Source of the DNA: Solanum dulcamara
Lineage: Eukaryota > Streptophyta > Magnoliopsida > Solanales > Solanaceae
DNA length: 64,000 nucleotides
Direction: 5' to 3'
Assembly: GCF_947179165.1 (NCBI RefSeq)
Contig: NC_077240.1
Location: 74,805,501 to 74,869,500, forward strand
The position numbers were made by a program, and so were the translations under genes. Position 1 is the first letter of the stretch; each line of letters opens with the position of its first letter. Below are positions 53,658 to 64,000 of this stretch, one piece after another. The notes beneath the pieces were generated by a model that was given only the letters and a program-made list of their open reading frames with translations, searched no databases and was not told the origin of the DNA.

Positions 53658-56274
53658 TTTTTTGAAGTGTGACCATAGATCATCTTTTTTGCATTGAAGT
53701 CAGAGAGCATTTTTTATTGTACAACTTGTGTGCGGTTTGGTTTAGAGTCAAGTAAGTGAAAATTCTTTTTGATAATTGATAATGATAATGAGACTCAAAT
53801 TTAAGGGTTTGTGTTTGTTTGATATTATGTTAAAGTGTGTAATCATGTTTTGATATTTTCTTCCACCTTTTCTTTAGTGTTTTGAGCTAAAAGTCTATTA
53901 AAAATAGATTCTTTAAAAGAATTTGGCATGTGGACGATGATATTCTTTGCAATTTCTTCATCCTCTTTAGTGTTTTGATTCGAGAGTCTTTAGAAACTGA
54001 CTCTTTTTCTTTTAAGATATGATCAGTAAAGTCTACATTTCTATTATCCTTCTCAAATTTTATTTATATAAAATCACACTAAATATATTGATATTATTAT
54101 TATTTTCCTTTAGTGTTCCTCTATAGCACTTGCAATGAGGCATTGGTGGAGTTTTGAGCAGTTTTAGCAGTTGTATGGTGGTTAAAATTGTAATTATCCT
54201 TGTATGCAGCTCATCTCCTCGGACTAGAGATGGCTATTGGCGGGGCGGATAGAGTTTAATCCGCAAATATTTTAAATTGCTCTGCCCCACTAAGCATAAC
54301 CAAAAAAAAATCATTTTCAATTCGTTACGCATAAATTTTTATGTTTTTTTTATTTTTTAATTGAGTTTAATATGAAAAATAAAATTTATAATTTTTTTTA
54401 TTTTTCGCTAATTAATATCTCAACAACTAATTAATTGTTTTTAGTTAATATTTCAATAATTATTTTTTGATCTCTAATTAATTTTAATTAATATTTATCT
54501 AGTTTAATTTTTTTAAAATTAAAGTCAAAGTTTAATGGTAAGAGCATGGTCTTCACATTTCATATTTTTTCATCTACATGAAAACAAATACTAGTATTAC
54601 AGTTGTTTAATAAAATTAGTGGTCTAAAGTTAAAATTTAAGAAAGCTTTAAATATAGTTTGTTTGTTTTTTTTGGAAAAATCTTCATGTATAATTTTATT
54701 TAAAATGTATGTTTCTTACTTTTTTTGATATGTAACATTCTCAACTAATCTAATTATCCACTATACGTATTCTCTACCATTTTAATTAAGGATAATGTTT
54801 CAATTATTCTCAATTTTTGCCGAGTCTTCTTTTCCTGGCTTCTTGTATGTTATTGTTTTTTTCTTAGTAATAGCTTAGTTACTTGACATTTTAGGGATAA
54901 TAGTTCAATTATTCCCATTTTAGTAATAGATTATTTTTTCTTAGTAATAGATTATTATTTTTTCTACCATTTTAATTAAGGATAGTAGTTCAATTATTCT
55001 CATTTTAAGAGCTTACTTATATCTTCTTAATTTTTATCTAAAACTCCTTTTTGAAATTGTATAAAATTAAATTTTCTCTGTTTTTGGAGTTTTTCGTAAC
55101 CTATGGTTTTTTTATTGACATATTATATATATATTAAAGTAAAAAGATCACAAATATTAAATTTCAAATTATATAAGAAAGAGCTAGAACAATATAACTT
55201 GTTCTAGATGTTGTTTGTTCACCGCTTCAAGTGAACATAAAATATTAGGATAACTTTCAAGTAAGTGCATATATTGTTTTCGCTTTTTTATATAAGAAAG
55301 AGCTAGAACATAAAAATGTTATAAATGATTAAAATTAAAAGTGTGTTAAATGAGTTTGTTAATTTATTGTTATTTTTTAAATTGATGATTAAGATTCATT
55401 TTTTATGATATATAAAATTTTTGTTTTAAATTTGAGTTTATTTTGAATAGATTTAGATGTTGAATTTTTTAAATTTTTTATTATTATTATTTAAAAAAAA
55501 TATACAGACACACGTATGAAATTTTAGCAATTTAATATATATGTCATGTCATGCATGAACCAAATTTTAAAAAAATGTTATATAGGTTTGTTAGATTTTA
55601 TTGTTTATCGTTGAAGTTTATTCTTTATATACTATGTGCTTATTAAAAGTAAATTTGGATGTTGAATTTTTGAAATTCGAAAAAAAAAATTGGCAAAATA
55701 AATTCGAACTCATATATTTGATACTTGAAATTTAAGATAATTTATACATGCATTTCAGACCCAAATTTTTTATTTTAATCACTATCACATATGTTTAAAT
55801 TATTCACAAAAATAGACAAATTTATTACTTCACCTGCTATTGCAATTATTTTTAGTTTTTATACTTCACCAAAACTAGCTGCTTCATTTGGTGAAAGACG
55901 ATAGATTGTTTTTTTTTATATAATTTTCATCCTGTTGGTTATTGATTTGAAAAAGGAAGAAAAAAAGAAAGTCAAAAATGCATATAGTTTTTATTAGCTA
56001 TTTAAGGAGGAGCTTAGCTCCATTATTTGTATTTATATCAAAAATACATTAAATATTAAAATGTATAAAATATATAGTATAGTGTTTTTTTCATTGAGGG
56101 ATTTAGGGATGATAGCTCTTGGAGGTCTTTGGCTATAGTATTTTAGGTATTGGGGTGTGTGAGAGAAATATAATGTATTATATGGTTGTAAAAAATTTTC
56201 ATATAGTGAATATTTTTCTATGTGGTCCGTGGCTTTTCCTGTGTTGTTTTTATTTTCTTTAATTTCTCTGCTAT
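53658..56274. other. Intergenic, small repeats, possible hAT end
   Basis: Long AT-rich region without coding frames. At 53865-54010 a segment TTTAGTGTTTTGA..GAGTCT is repeated at about 105-bp spacing. At 54224 TAGAGATGGCTATTGGCGGG GCGG-type sequence resembles hAT ends, but no partner was found. At 54790-55010 GGATARTRGTTCAATTATTC is repeated. ATATAAGAAAGAGCTAGAAC occurs at about 55171 and 55291. Nothing else is supported. Confidence 0.5.
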
Positions 56275-56939
56275 TGTCACGATCCTAACCTGCCGTGACT
56301 GACACCCACACTAATCCATAAGTGGGAGAACCATTTACGCAACCCAAGCTAATACATTTGTGAGATATAACAGTTAAAAATTTGCGGAAACAGGAATAAA
56401 TCAAGAATTAATACTGAGTCTCCACAAACTCAGCGAACAATCTAAATAACAAACTCAAATGCAGAAACATCTTAGGAACTAAAAGTCGTCTGTACTAAAA
56501 CTCTAACAAAATATCAGTCTAAGAAAAGGAAATACACTCCCAAAACGTAGTTATGAAACTAAATAGTGTTTGAAAATCTTAGTCCTGAAAAAAAAAGGAC
56601 TAGAACAAAGGAGAGTCCACGACAGCTTGAAAGAAACAGCTCACCTTAAACTCGAACGAATCTCACTCTCTAAACGAAGTCTCTCTACAGCCGGCTGAAT
56701 ATGTCTTGTACTCAACAAAAGACAGAGCAAGTATAGTATCTGTACACAAAACAACGGTGTACTGGTAGGATCACACGGTTAGCCAATAAGCGGATCATAG
56801 ATAAAAAAACTCAACAAAATAGAACATATATAGACATAATAAGTTAACCATTGTCATCTCAAGCAAGATCATAATTCCACAACTTCAAAATGATGTAACT
56901 TCGCATAAAGGTCCTCTCATGAAATCTACAAACATTCAA

Positions 56940-57065
56940 CTTTGTGTTGGAACGTGACACGTGATCCAAGGTTTGTGTCGGAACGTGAAATCCAATCCAA
57001 ATATGTGTCAGAACGTGACACCCGATTCAATTTATGTGTCGGAATGTGACACCCGATCCCAACAT
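56940..57065. repeat. 30-bp LTR minisatellite in element D
   Basis: Four imperfect units with TGTGTCGGAACGTGACAC and CGATCCAA, as in the other two family-B LTRs. Confidence 0.88.
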
Positions 57066-57809
57066 ATAAACAACCACATTTACATTCGGTATTCAACTTC
57101 AAATTACCAAGAACAAGTTCATCATAAAACAAGTCAGCAAGTGATCATTACACATATAATCTAGCTTATTTCTCTAATCATATACACATATGTATATTAT
57201 GAAGCAATTTAACAAGTATATGAAATACATAAGGAAAGAAAAATCATCACCTACCTCAAATTTGAGCTTCAACCATTCTAAGATGCAAGAGTTTTCCATT
57301 TCTGAGTTCTTTCTGCTAGTTCTTGATCTAAAAACAAGTCATATATACACAAAGATCAATAAAATAGCCTAATTCATAAGAAATATAACATAATTTCCTC
57401 CTAGGACAAAACCAATGATCCTAACCCCACCCTAGGGCTATTTCCCATCATTAGTTTTAGTTCAACCCCCCCCCAATGATTACCAACCATAGTTTCTAGG
57501 TTCTAGGATCAAAGGATGAGTTTAGGGAGTAAAATCATTATCTCAAGCATGAAAATCCGTGGTAAAATTCAGATATTTCTTTGAATCTAAATAATACAAT
57601 TGGATTTACCCTTGAAAGTTCTGAATGTTCTTATGAATTATGGCCAATACCGGGTATATAAGCAGTGATTTAAAATTCAAAGGTTAATCGTAATTGATGA
57701 AAATCGCTCTAGGTCGCCTCCTGTCATTCTAGAAACTGTCTTTGCAAAAAAAGATTGTTTCTGAGATTTTTTTCGACTTAAGTCACGACTTCCATCTCTA
57801 GCGAGACCC

Positions 57810-57827
57810 ATCCCGCTCTGGCGGGTT
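57810..57827. repeat. Hairpin in element D LTR
   Basis: ATCCCGC-TCTG-GCGGGTT; one stem pair is weakened at the outer end compared with the copies at 13888 and 29726. Confidence 0.75.
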
Positions 57828-58181
57828 GCACGGAAACAGTGAGGTCGGAGTTTGAACTCCAAACCCCTATTTTACAACACACCCCTTTTAAAGACGTATT
57901 AAAATATACCCTTCACGCCAAGTTCAATTCTGAGAGTTTTACTCGCCCGAATGCAATTCTGCGAAGCTGTAAATACTCCGTATCATCTTGGCTATCAGCT
58001 TACCCAAATAAATCAGATATTAGATCTTCCCTCATTCACAAGGTCATCCTAGACTTCATCTGACTTAGAATTCATCCAAGTCTGGCCTAAGCTAAAAAAA
58101 TTCGAAGTTACTATCCGAAGTTTTCTGGCCCAAAATTCTTCCCCATTGGCCTATCCATAACTACTGAGATGGGTCATTACA

Positions 58182-58787
58182 ATAGATATCAATTTACCCG
58201 TCACTTATCTCCGAGTGACCAACTAGGGAAAATGGGGCCAAAGTAGAGATAGAGTAGCAACTGTTTTGACGAACAACTGAGGATGTTTGTCTTGCATGTC
58301 TTTCTTAGTCTCTCAAGTAGCTTTCTCTACCAAACGATGTTTCCATTGCACTTTAATCATATTGATCTCTTTAGTCCTCAACTTCCAGACATCATAATCA
58401 AGGATTGCAACTGGTTCTTCCTCATACTAAAGGTCCTTATCTAACAACACTGAGTCTCATTTAAGATGTAATCCTCATCTTCATGATACTTTTTCAGCAT
58501 CGATACATGGAACATCGGGTATACCCCAGACAAGCTAGGTGGTAAGGCCAATCTGTACGCCACTGGCCCTACACAGTCAAAAATTTAAAAATGCCCAATA
58601 TAACGAGGACTGAGTTTGCCCTTCTTGTCAAACCTCACTACCCCTTTAATTGGTGACACTTTTAAAAGTACCTGCTCACTAGCCTCGAATTTCATATCCC
58701 TCACCTTACGGTTAGCACACTCTTTCTGATGACTTTGAGCCACTGGAAGCTTAGCTTGGATGCTCCTTACCTTATTCTGAGCATCCC
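58182..58787 (-). pseudogene. Element D integrase C-terminus (cut by element C)
   Basis: The minus strand reads RDAQNKVRSIQAKLPVAQSH, QKECANRKVRDMKFEASEQV, LLKVSPIKGVVRFDKKGKLS and PRYIGHF, then a stop. After that, [35 protein letters not shown] and further pieces are readable through stops and frame changes to about 58250. It corresponds to 37171-37690 of element B. At 58788 the sequence changes to the LTR of element C; ATCCC (58783-58787) is the probable left target duplication of C. The upstream pol of D should resume beyond C, outside the window. Confidence 0.9.
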
Positions 58788-61447
58788 TGTAGCGACCCTC
58801 CAGGGAGGATGCTACTACTTTTTTTAAAAAACGTATATAAAGCTCGTGACACAAAAAAAAGCTAAAAGCTAAAGGTGTAAGTTTTTTTTTTGCTAGTTTA
58901 AAAATTCTTTGATTCCAATTAAATAAAATAAATGTTCCAACTTAGGATGGGGCGACGTTTCAAAATAATTTAAGAAACTAACTTACGAGACAATCATGTA
59001 TTATTCCTTATCACTATAATTCATGCTATAAATTATTACCAACAAATAAGTACACAAGGTTAGCTAACTCATGCGTCATCCAAATATTCCAACTCCAAAG
59101 GTAATTTAGTACATCAGACCTGGTAATTTACATGCCCCAAAATAACCAAACAAGCAACCAACTTTAAGTTACAATCCATGGTGTCATGACTGGGTCAACC
59201 CTCACAAATAAATACATAAATACATATACACAAGCACCCCATAGATCATATACATGTCCCAACATATTATAAAATATAGATGCCTATATGCAAATGTGAT
59301 CTTCCTTTAAGCTCCCAAAAACTTTATCTCCAATGACCAACCTCAAGCATCTTCTCGGACATTTCCTACGATAGAAACAACTATCGCTAAGCATAAAGCT
59401 TAGTGGTGCAAAACTACAAGTTTGAAGCCTTTAGGTTCTCCACCATATCCTTTTCAAGTCATGAGCCGCATCAATGTACAATAATAATTAAATCAAGCCA
59501 ACAACTAAATCACGAGTATCAAGTTCTAAATGTAAAAGCTTAAGTGTAAATAATTCATAGAAGTACATTTACAATATTTAGCACCAAGTTTCACCAATAT
59601 GTACGTCATGCCGTCACACCAACATGATCAAGTATCAAGAAGGACCGGAGCCCTGTATCAAGAAGGGTAAAGACCCAATAATCAAGAGAACCAAGAACCA
59701 TATTAAAAATGGCTTCCTAATTCATACTTAAAATGGACAACTTCCATACTTAAGACGAACTAAAAATCCATAATCAAGATGGTAAAGGGTCCGAAACAAA
59801 AGGCATGCCAATAGTGACAAAGTCACAACCACAAGAAGGACAAGGTCCACAAGAATGTCAAGTGATCGAGCAATCCGTACAAGTGGGTGAGTTAAGCAAG
59901 TGTTTTGCAAATTTCCAAAGATACCAGCATGACAAGACAGATTCTAAGACAATAGCAACCATACCAAGATAGGCATTCAATAGACTAGTAGGAAACAAGA
60001 GTTTATACACAAACCTTAGCCTTTTAGAATGCCACAATCCAATATGACTTCAGGAGTTCAAACCGTAGACCAACCCGTGTCTCAAGTTCCTCAATTTGTA
60101 CACGATATAAACAAACTTGAAAATATCATTAAATGCCCTCTTTAATTCTCAGCATCTCCATAATATTGACATAGAACAAGATTTCTCATTAAAAATAAGC
60201 CTAGAATATTTCCACCCGAACTATGTTACTAAAACATTAAATTCGGAAAGCCAAACACTTCAGGTTGTATCTAACTTTTGGAATTGAAAACGGCAAAACT
60301 AATCTTTATTCACTTCATGAAACTTTTAGACCTATGTCTTAAGTTTTCAACACAAAAGAAATCAATGCAAAAATAATTTTTTTACAAAAATATATCATCC
60401 AAATACTAACAGCTACTTAAAAACGATAATCTGGACAGCCACACTTGTCCGGTTGTATCTAAGTTTGCAAACTGAAAATGGCAAAACTGGACTTTATTCC
60501 CTTCACAAAATATTTATATCTATGTATTAAGTTTCCAATACAAAAGAATTCAACACAAAAATTATTTTGTACAAAAAGATATCATCAACGCACTAACGAC
60601 AATATCCTCCAAAAATGGGTTTGCAAACAAAGTTTATTCCCCCCAATTTCGACAACAACTACTTATCAACAACATCAACAACAATATCAACAATTATTCT
60701 ACATAATAACTTAACTAATTCCACTCATTTAATCCAACCAAAACAGCCCCTAATCCATAAGTCTCAACAAAGCAACAAACAAGTTTACAAAGCTACTTCC
60801 TCCGTTTTAATCCATTAAATCTCTAAACAAGCTTGTTAACAAGAAAAAGAACCTCAATTTTACCTTAGGTGTGCATAAACTATGACAACACACTCCTTAC
60901 TAGCTGATTTTTAGCTCAAAGTGAAGACAACGTAACGTGCAACGCCTTTCTCTTCACGAGCTTTAGAATTCGGGACTCGGATTTGGGTAGAAAATGGCTT
61001 CTTAGCCTAGAAGCTCTCTCTTTCCCTCTTTCTCTATGATGTTCTAGAAAGTTATGGTCTATAATGGAAGAGATAAGCTGAACTTATCCTTTAAATGTCA
61101 AAGAAAATGGGCATGACCCGACTTGGATTCGGGTTGGGCCCAAATCATCACCCTGCTTGACCTTCCTGCGCTAAAACGTTCATAACTTTTTATCCCGATA
61201 TCGCATATAAGCCCATGACCTATGGTTGGAAAGGTATTTCAATTATCTAGAACTTGCATTTTATAAGATTTCCCAAATTTCCAAATTCTAATGGGTTTAT
61301 AGCCTTCCTAAGTCCGATCACCCAAAAACGTAGCTAAACAAAAACATTTTTCCCCGTAACAAAATTCGAGTCAGTAGCAGTTGATTATATCATCAAGAAA
61401 TAACCACTTTAATACGAAAATTAGCTTAAATAATTAGGGGCGTTACA
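58788..61447 (-). repeat. 3' LTR of element C
   Basis: On the minus strand it begins TGTAACGCCCCTAATTATTT at 61447 and ends GGGTCGCTACA at 58788; the ends form a short inverted repeat (TGTARCGMCCC). The left end was placed where family-B pol sequence stops. Inside, a unit of 188 bp is duplicated (CGGTTGTATCTAA words at about 60262 and 60450, followed by GGCAAAACTRRWCTTTATTC). Frames within are not genes. Confidence 0.88.
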
Positions 61448-61464
61448 ACTCTCTCCCCCTTAAG
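61448..61464 (-). promoter_or_regulatory. Polypurine tract of element C
   Basis: CTTAAGGGGGAGAGAGT on the minus strand directly abuts the LTR start TGTAACG. Confidence 0.85.
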
Positions 61465-61491
61465 AAATTTCATCTCGAAATTTACCTTATG

Positions 61492-61914
61492 CTAGTCTCG
61501 AAACAAATGGGGATATTGAATTCGCATGTCCTCTTCTCGCTCCCAGGTTGCTTCATTGCCAGAATGATTTCTCCAAAGGACTTTTACTAAAGGAACTTTC
61601 TTGTTTCTAAGCTCTTTTGTCTCATGGGACAAGATTTGGATAGGTTCCTCATTATATGTCACATCAGAGCTTATCTCAATAGATTCGACTGGAAGAATAT
61701 GAGATAGATCTGAGCGATATCTTCTAAGCATAGAAACATGGAAGACATTGTGGATTCTATCTAACTCTGGTGGAAGAGCTCGTTTATAAGCAACTGGACC
61801 AGCTCTCTCAAGTACTTCATATGGTCCAATAAATCGAGGACTAAGTTTTCCTTTTTGGCCAAATCTCATAATCTTCTTCCATGGAGAAACCTTTAAAAAT
61901 ACCTTATCTCCCAC
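61492..61914 (-). pseudogene. Element C integrase C-terminus, chromodomain-like
   Basis: Continues in the same frame as the integrase after a TAA at 61915-61917. It reads VGDKVFLKVSPWKKIMRFGQ, KGKLSPRFIGPYEVLERAGP, LPPELDRIHNVFHVSMLRRY and EEPIQILSHETKELRNKKVP, ending VKVLWRNHSGNEATWEREED, MRIQYPHLFRD and a natural stop. The last 50 residues are the divergent chromodomain-like tail of Tekay/Del-type chromoviruses, thought to guide integration. The first codon shown is GTG, not a start; the frame simply resumes after the stop. Confidence 0.93.
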
Positions 61915-62613
61915 TTAGTACTCAATTTCACGCCTCTTAAGATCATCATAAGATTTTTGTCTATCTGAAGTAATTTTTAGACGGTCCTTAATGACTTTTA
62001 CCTTATCTTTAGTTTGTTGCACAATCTCAGGATCAATCAGTTTTCGTTCACCAACTTCACTCCAGCAAAGAGGAGTTCTATACTTTCTCTCATATAAGGC
62101 TTCGTAGGGAGGCATGCCAATACTTGATTGGTAGCTATTATTATAAGCAAATTCTACCAAGGCTAGGTGTCTGTCCCAACTACCTTTAAATTCTATAATG
62201 CAAGCTCGAAGCATATCTTCCAAGATTTGAATCACCCTCTCGGATTGGCCGTCTATCTGAGGATGGAAAGACGTACTAATGTTCAATCTAGTGCCCAAAG
62301 CTTCTTGCAAGCTAGTCCAGAATTTAGATGTAAACCTTGGGTCTCGGTCAGATACAATAGAAACAGGAACTCCATGTAGCCTCACAATCTCATTAACATA
62401 CAATTCTGCTAAATGTTCAAGTGAGTAGTCCATTTTCATGGCCAAGAAATGAGCACTTTTGGTTAGCCTATCCACTATAACCCAAATTGCATCATGATTT
62501 CTTTGAGTGTGTGGAAGCCCAGAAACAAAGTCCATGGTTATCCTTTCCCATTTCCACTCAGGTATCGATAAGGGTTGTAGAAACCCTGTTGGGACTTGAT
62601 GCTCGGCCTTTAT
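61915..62613 (-). pseudogene. Element C integrase catalytic core
   Basis: In the same frame as the RT part and after a TAG at 62614-62616, it reads IKAEHQVPTG and then MDFVSGLPHTQRNHDAIWVI (first Asp), VDRLTKSAHFLAMKM, LHGVPVSIVSDRDPRFTSKF (second Asp), TSFHPQIDGQSERVIQILED (Glu) and EFAYNNSYQSSIGMPPYEAL. All D-D-E residues are present. The stop after IEY at 61915-61917 looks like CAA to TAA. Otherwise intact. Confidence 0.95.
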
Positions 62614-63387
62614 CTATTGACAAGCTAAGCATTTAGAAATATATTCTGCAATGTCCTTCTTCATACCATTCCACCAGTAATGTTCTTTGATGGTTTGATA
62701 CATTTTGGTACCTCCTGGATGCATTGCATATGGTGAAGTATGTGCTTCATTCAAGATTTCTCTCCTCAATTTACCATCATTAGGAATGCATAACCTATTT
62801 TGGTATAACAAGACACCATCCTCTTTTAATGTAAAATTTTTCTTTTCCCCCTTTATAACTTTTTTGGTCAATTTTATGAGTTTCTCATCTAACTTTTGCC
62901 CTTCTTTCACCTGTTCATGCAATGTTGGCTTGACTCGCAAATTAGCAACCACTGAACCATACGAATCAAGTGTAAAATAGACATTCATGGCTCTTAACTC
63001 CAGAAGCAAAGACAAAGGATTCAGATGCAAGCTTGCAAAGGATTTGCGACTTAAGGCATCTGCAACCACATTAGCTTTACTTGGGTGATAGTCAATCATG
63101 CAGTCATAATCTTTGATGAGTTCAAGCCATCTGCGTTGTCTTAATTTCATCTCTTTCTGCGTACCCAAGTATTTTAAGCTCTTGTGATCAGTGAATATAT
63201 GACACTTTTCTCCATATAAATAATACCGACATATCTTTAAGGCGAACACTATAGCAGCAAGTTCTAGATCATAAGTAGGATAATTTAATTCATGTGGTTT
63301 TAATTTCCGAGAGGCATAAGAAATAACTTTCCCTTCTTGCATCAACACACATCCTAAACCACGATGAGAAGCATCACTATATATCAC
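62614..63387 (-). pseudogene. Element C RNase H and integrase zinc domain
   Basis: Starts [20 protein letters not shown] (RNase H, catalytic Asp), [40 protein letters not shown] and [14 protein letters not shown]. The integrase zinc-site follows: [20 protein letters not shown] and [15 protein letters not shown], where TAG (62614-62616) interrupts between the Cys ligands and the downstream QVKAEHQ-type residues. The change looks like CAG to TAG. The block is open for 257 codons. Confidence 0.95.
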
Positions 63388-64000
63388 TTACTCTTTACCC
63401 TCCATTGGTAGAGTAAGTATAGGCGCTTGTGTCAACAAGGATTTGAGTGTTTCAAAGCTCTTTTGGCACTTGTCATCCCAAGTAAACTTCACTTCCTTCT
63501 TCAAAAGTCTAGTCAAAGGAGAGGCTATAATGGAGAAGCCTTTCACAAACCTTCTATAGTATCCTGCTAAACCCAAGAAACTTCTTACCTCAGTAGGACT
63601 TTTAGGAGTTTTCCATTCAACAACTGCTTCAATTTTACTAGGATCCACCTTCACACCTTTGGCTGACACAACATGTCCCAGAAAAGCCACTTTATTAAGC
63701 CAAAATTCACACTTCGAAAGTTTAGCATAAAGTTCCTTCTCCTTCAAAGTTTGCAAAATAATTCGAAGATGTTTATCATGCTCTTCTTTACTCTTAGAAT
63801 ATATTAAAATATCATCTATAAAAACCCTCATAAATTGATCAAGATAACGCCTAAATACTCTATTTATTAAATTCATGAATATTGCAGGAGCATTAGTCAA
63901 TCCAAATGGCATCACTGAGAATTCATAATGACCGTATCGAGTTCTAAAAGCAGTTTTAGGAACATCTTTCTTTCTAACACACAGTTGGTGATACCCAGAC
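63388..64000 (-). pseudogene. Element C reverse transcriptase (partial)
   Basis: From the window edge the frame reads [20 protein letters not shown] and [20 protein letters not shown], then [20 protein letters not shown] with the catalytic [44 protein letters not shown] and [20 protein letters not shown]. It stops at TAA (63388-63390) after LPMEGKE and resumes in frame as VIYSDASH. Apart from that stop the enzyme region is intact. It begins upstream of the window end. Confidence 0.95.

Larger units (their letters stand above)
56275..58181 (-). repeat. 3' LTR of a second family-B element (element D)
   Basis: 1,907 bp, plus-strand ends TGTCACGATCC and GGGTCATTACA, i.e. TGTAATGACCC..GGATCGTGACA on the minus strand. 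It is homologous to 29372-31181 and 12453-14247 and contains the minisatellite (56940-57065) and a hairpin (57810-57827). Pol C-terminal sequence of the same family adjoins it at 58182, as expected for a 3' LTR on the minus strand. The left flank is GCTAT; its partner is not in the window. Confidence 0.93.
58788..64000 (-). mobile_element. Ty3/gypsy element C, 3' half (minus strand, continues past window)
   Basis: A 2.66-kb LTR (58788-61447) is followed on its right by a polypurine tract and by pol in one continuous minus-strand frame: C-terminal domain, integrase, RNase H and RT, up to the window edge. Only three in-frame stops (61915-61917, 62614-62616, 63388-63390) and no frameshift were found over 2.5 kb, so this is the best preserved element here. 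It interrupts family-B element D at 58787/58788 and is therefore younger than D. Its gag, protease, primer site and 5' LTR lie beyond 64000. Confidence 0.94.

Noticed and set aside
54224..54300. hAT terminus (TAGAGATGGCTATTGGCGGG)
   Set aside because: Only one end was found and no 8-bp flanking repeat, so no element is claimed beyond a note in the intergenic entry.
62705..62980. 91-codon plus-strand frame and another at 62167-62379
   Set aside because: Antisense shadows of the intact element C pol frame.
1..64000. CRISPR array, rRNA, bacterial-type operon or an undescribed defence system
   Set aside because: No regularly spaced repeats with unique spacers, no rRNA or tRNA match and no co-directional gene cluster; the content is plant transposable elements.

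Overview
The window is plant nuclear DNA, most probably from the nightshade family (Solanaceae). The pointers are the RTE-type LINE whose 3' tail matches the well known Solanaceae RTE/SINE tail, GGGGCTGGGC- and TAGGGGTGTC-type hAT ends, Stowaway-like MITEs beginning CTCCNTCC, and Ty1/copia and Ty3/gypsy elements primed by initiator tRNA-Met. The genus cannot be fixed from sequence alone. I see no intact host gene. Nearly everything recognisable is transposable element, mostly broken, so the window looks like gene-poor, repeat-rich (pericentromeric-type) chromatin.

Layout. 1-1084: 3' end of a copia element with its 3' LTR. 1195-2025: degenerate GGTC-rich array. 2399-4777: non-autonomous hAT with an exact 8-bp target duplication. 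5463-5895: unrecognised broken coding fragment. 6916-12114: complete but decayed copia element on the minus strand, target duplication TAATA. 12201-12296: frameshifted last exon of ribosomal protein eS24 (minus). 12453-14247: solo LTR of a gypsy family called here family B. 14697-15250: MITE inside a 45-bp direct repeat, then a Helitron-like end. 15283-17303 and 26628-29371: one old repeat-rich locus, split by gypsy element A (17304-26627).

29372-44399: family-B gypsy element on the plus strand. Its two outer ends share the target duplication TATAA although they lie 15 kb apart. It carries a 1,409-bp near-identical internal tandem duplication, an inserted LTR-like segment, and a Mutator-like segment with a broken GRF zinc-finger gene fused into the remnant of the 3' LTR. 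46003-46256 and 46546-47497: MITE-like and hAT-like elements. 47624-52412: three-level nest, a MITE split by an RTE LINE (minus), which is itself split by an 887-bp hAT. 52413-56274: AT-rich intergenic DNA with small repeats and one open exon-like stretch. 56275-58787: 3' end of another family-B element (minus), interrupted by gypsy element C (58788 to beyond the window, minus). C is the best preserved element, with only three in-frame nonsense codons in the visible pol.

No rRNA, tRNA, CRISPR or operon structure is present. The genes do not form a pathway; what can be read is an insertion history. Element C is younger than the family-B copy it interrupts, the hAT is younger than the LINE, the LINE is younger than the MITE, and the 1,409-bp duplication is much younger than its host element. 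All boundaries and target duplications were read by eye, without alignments.
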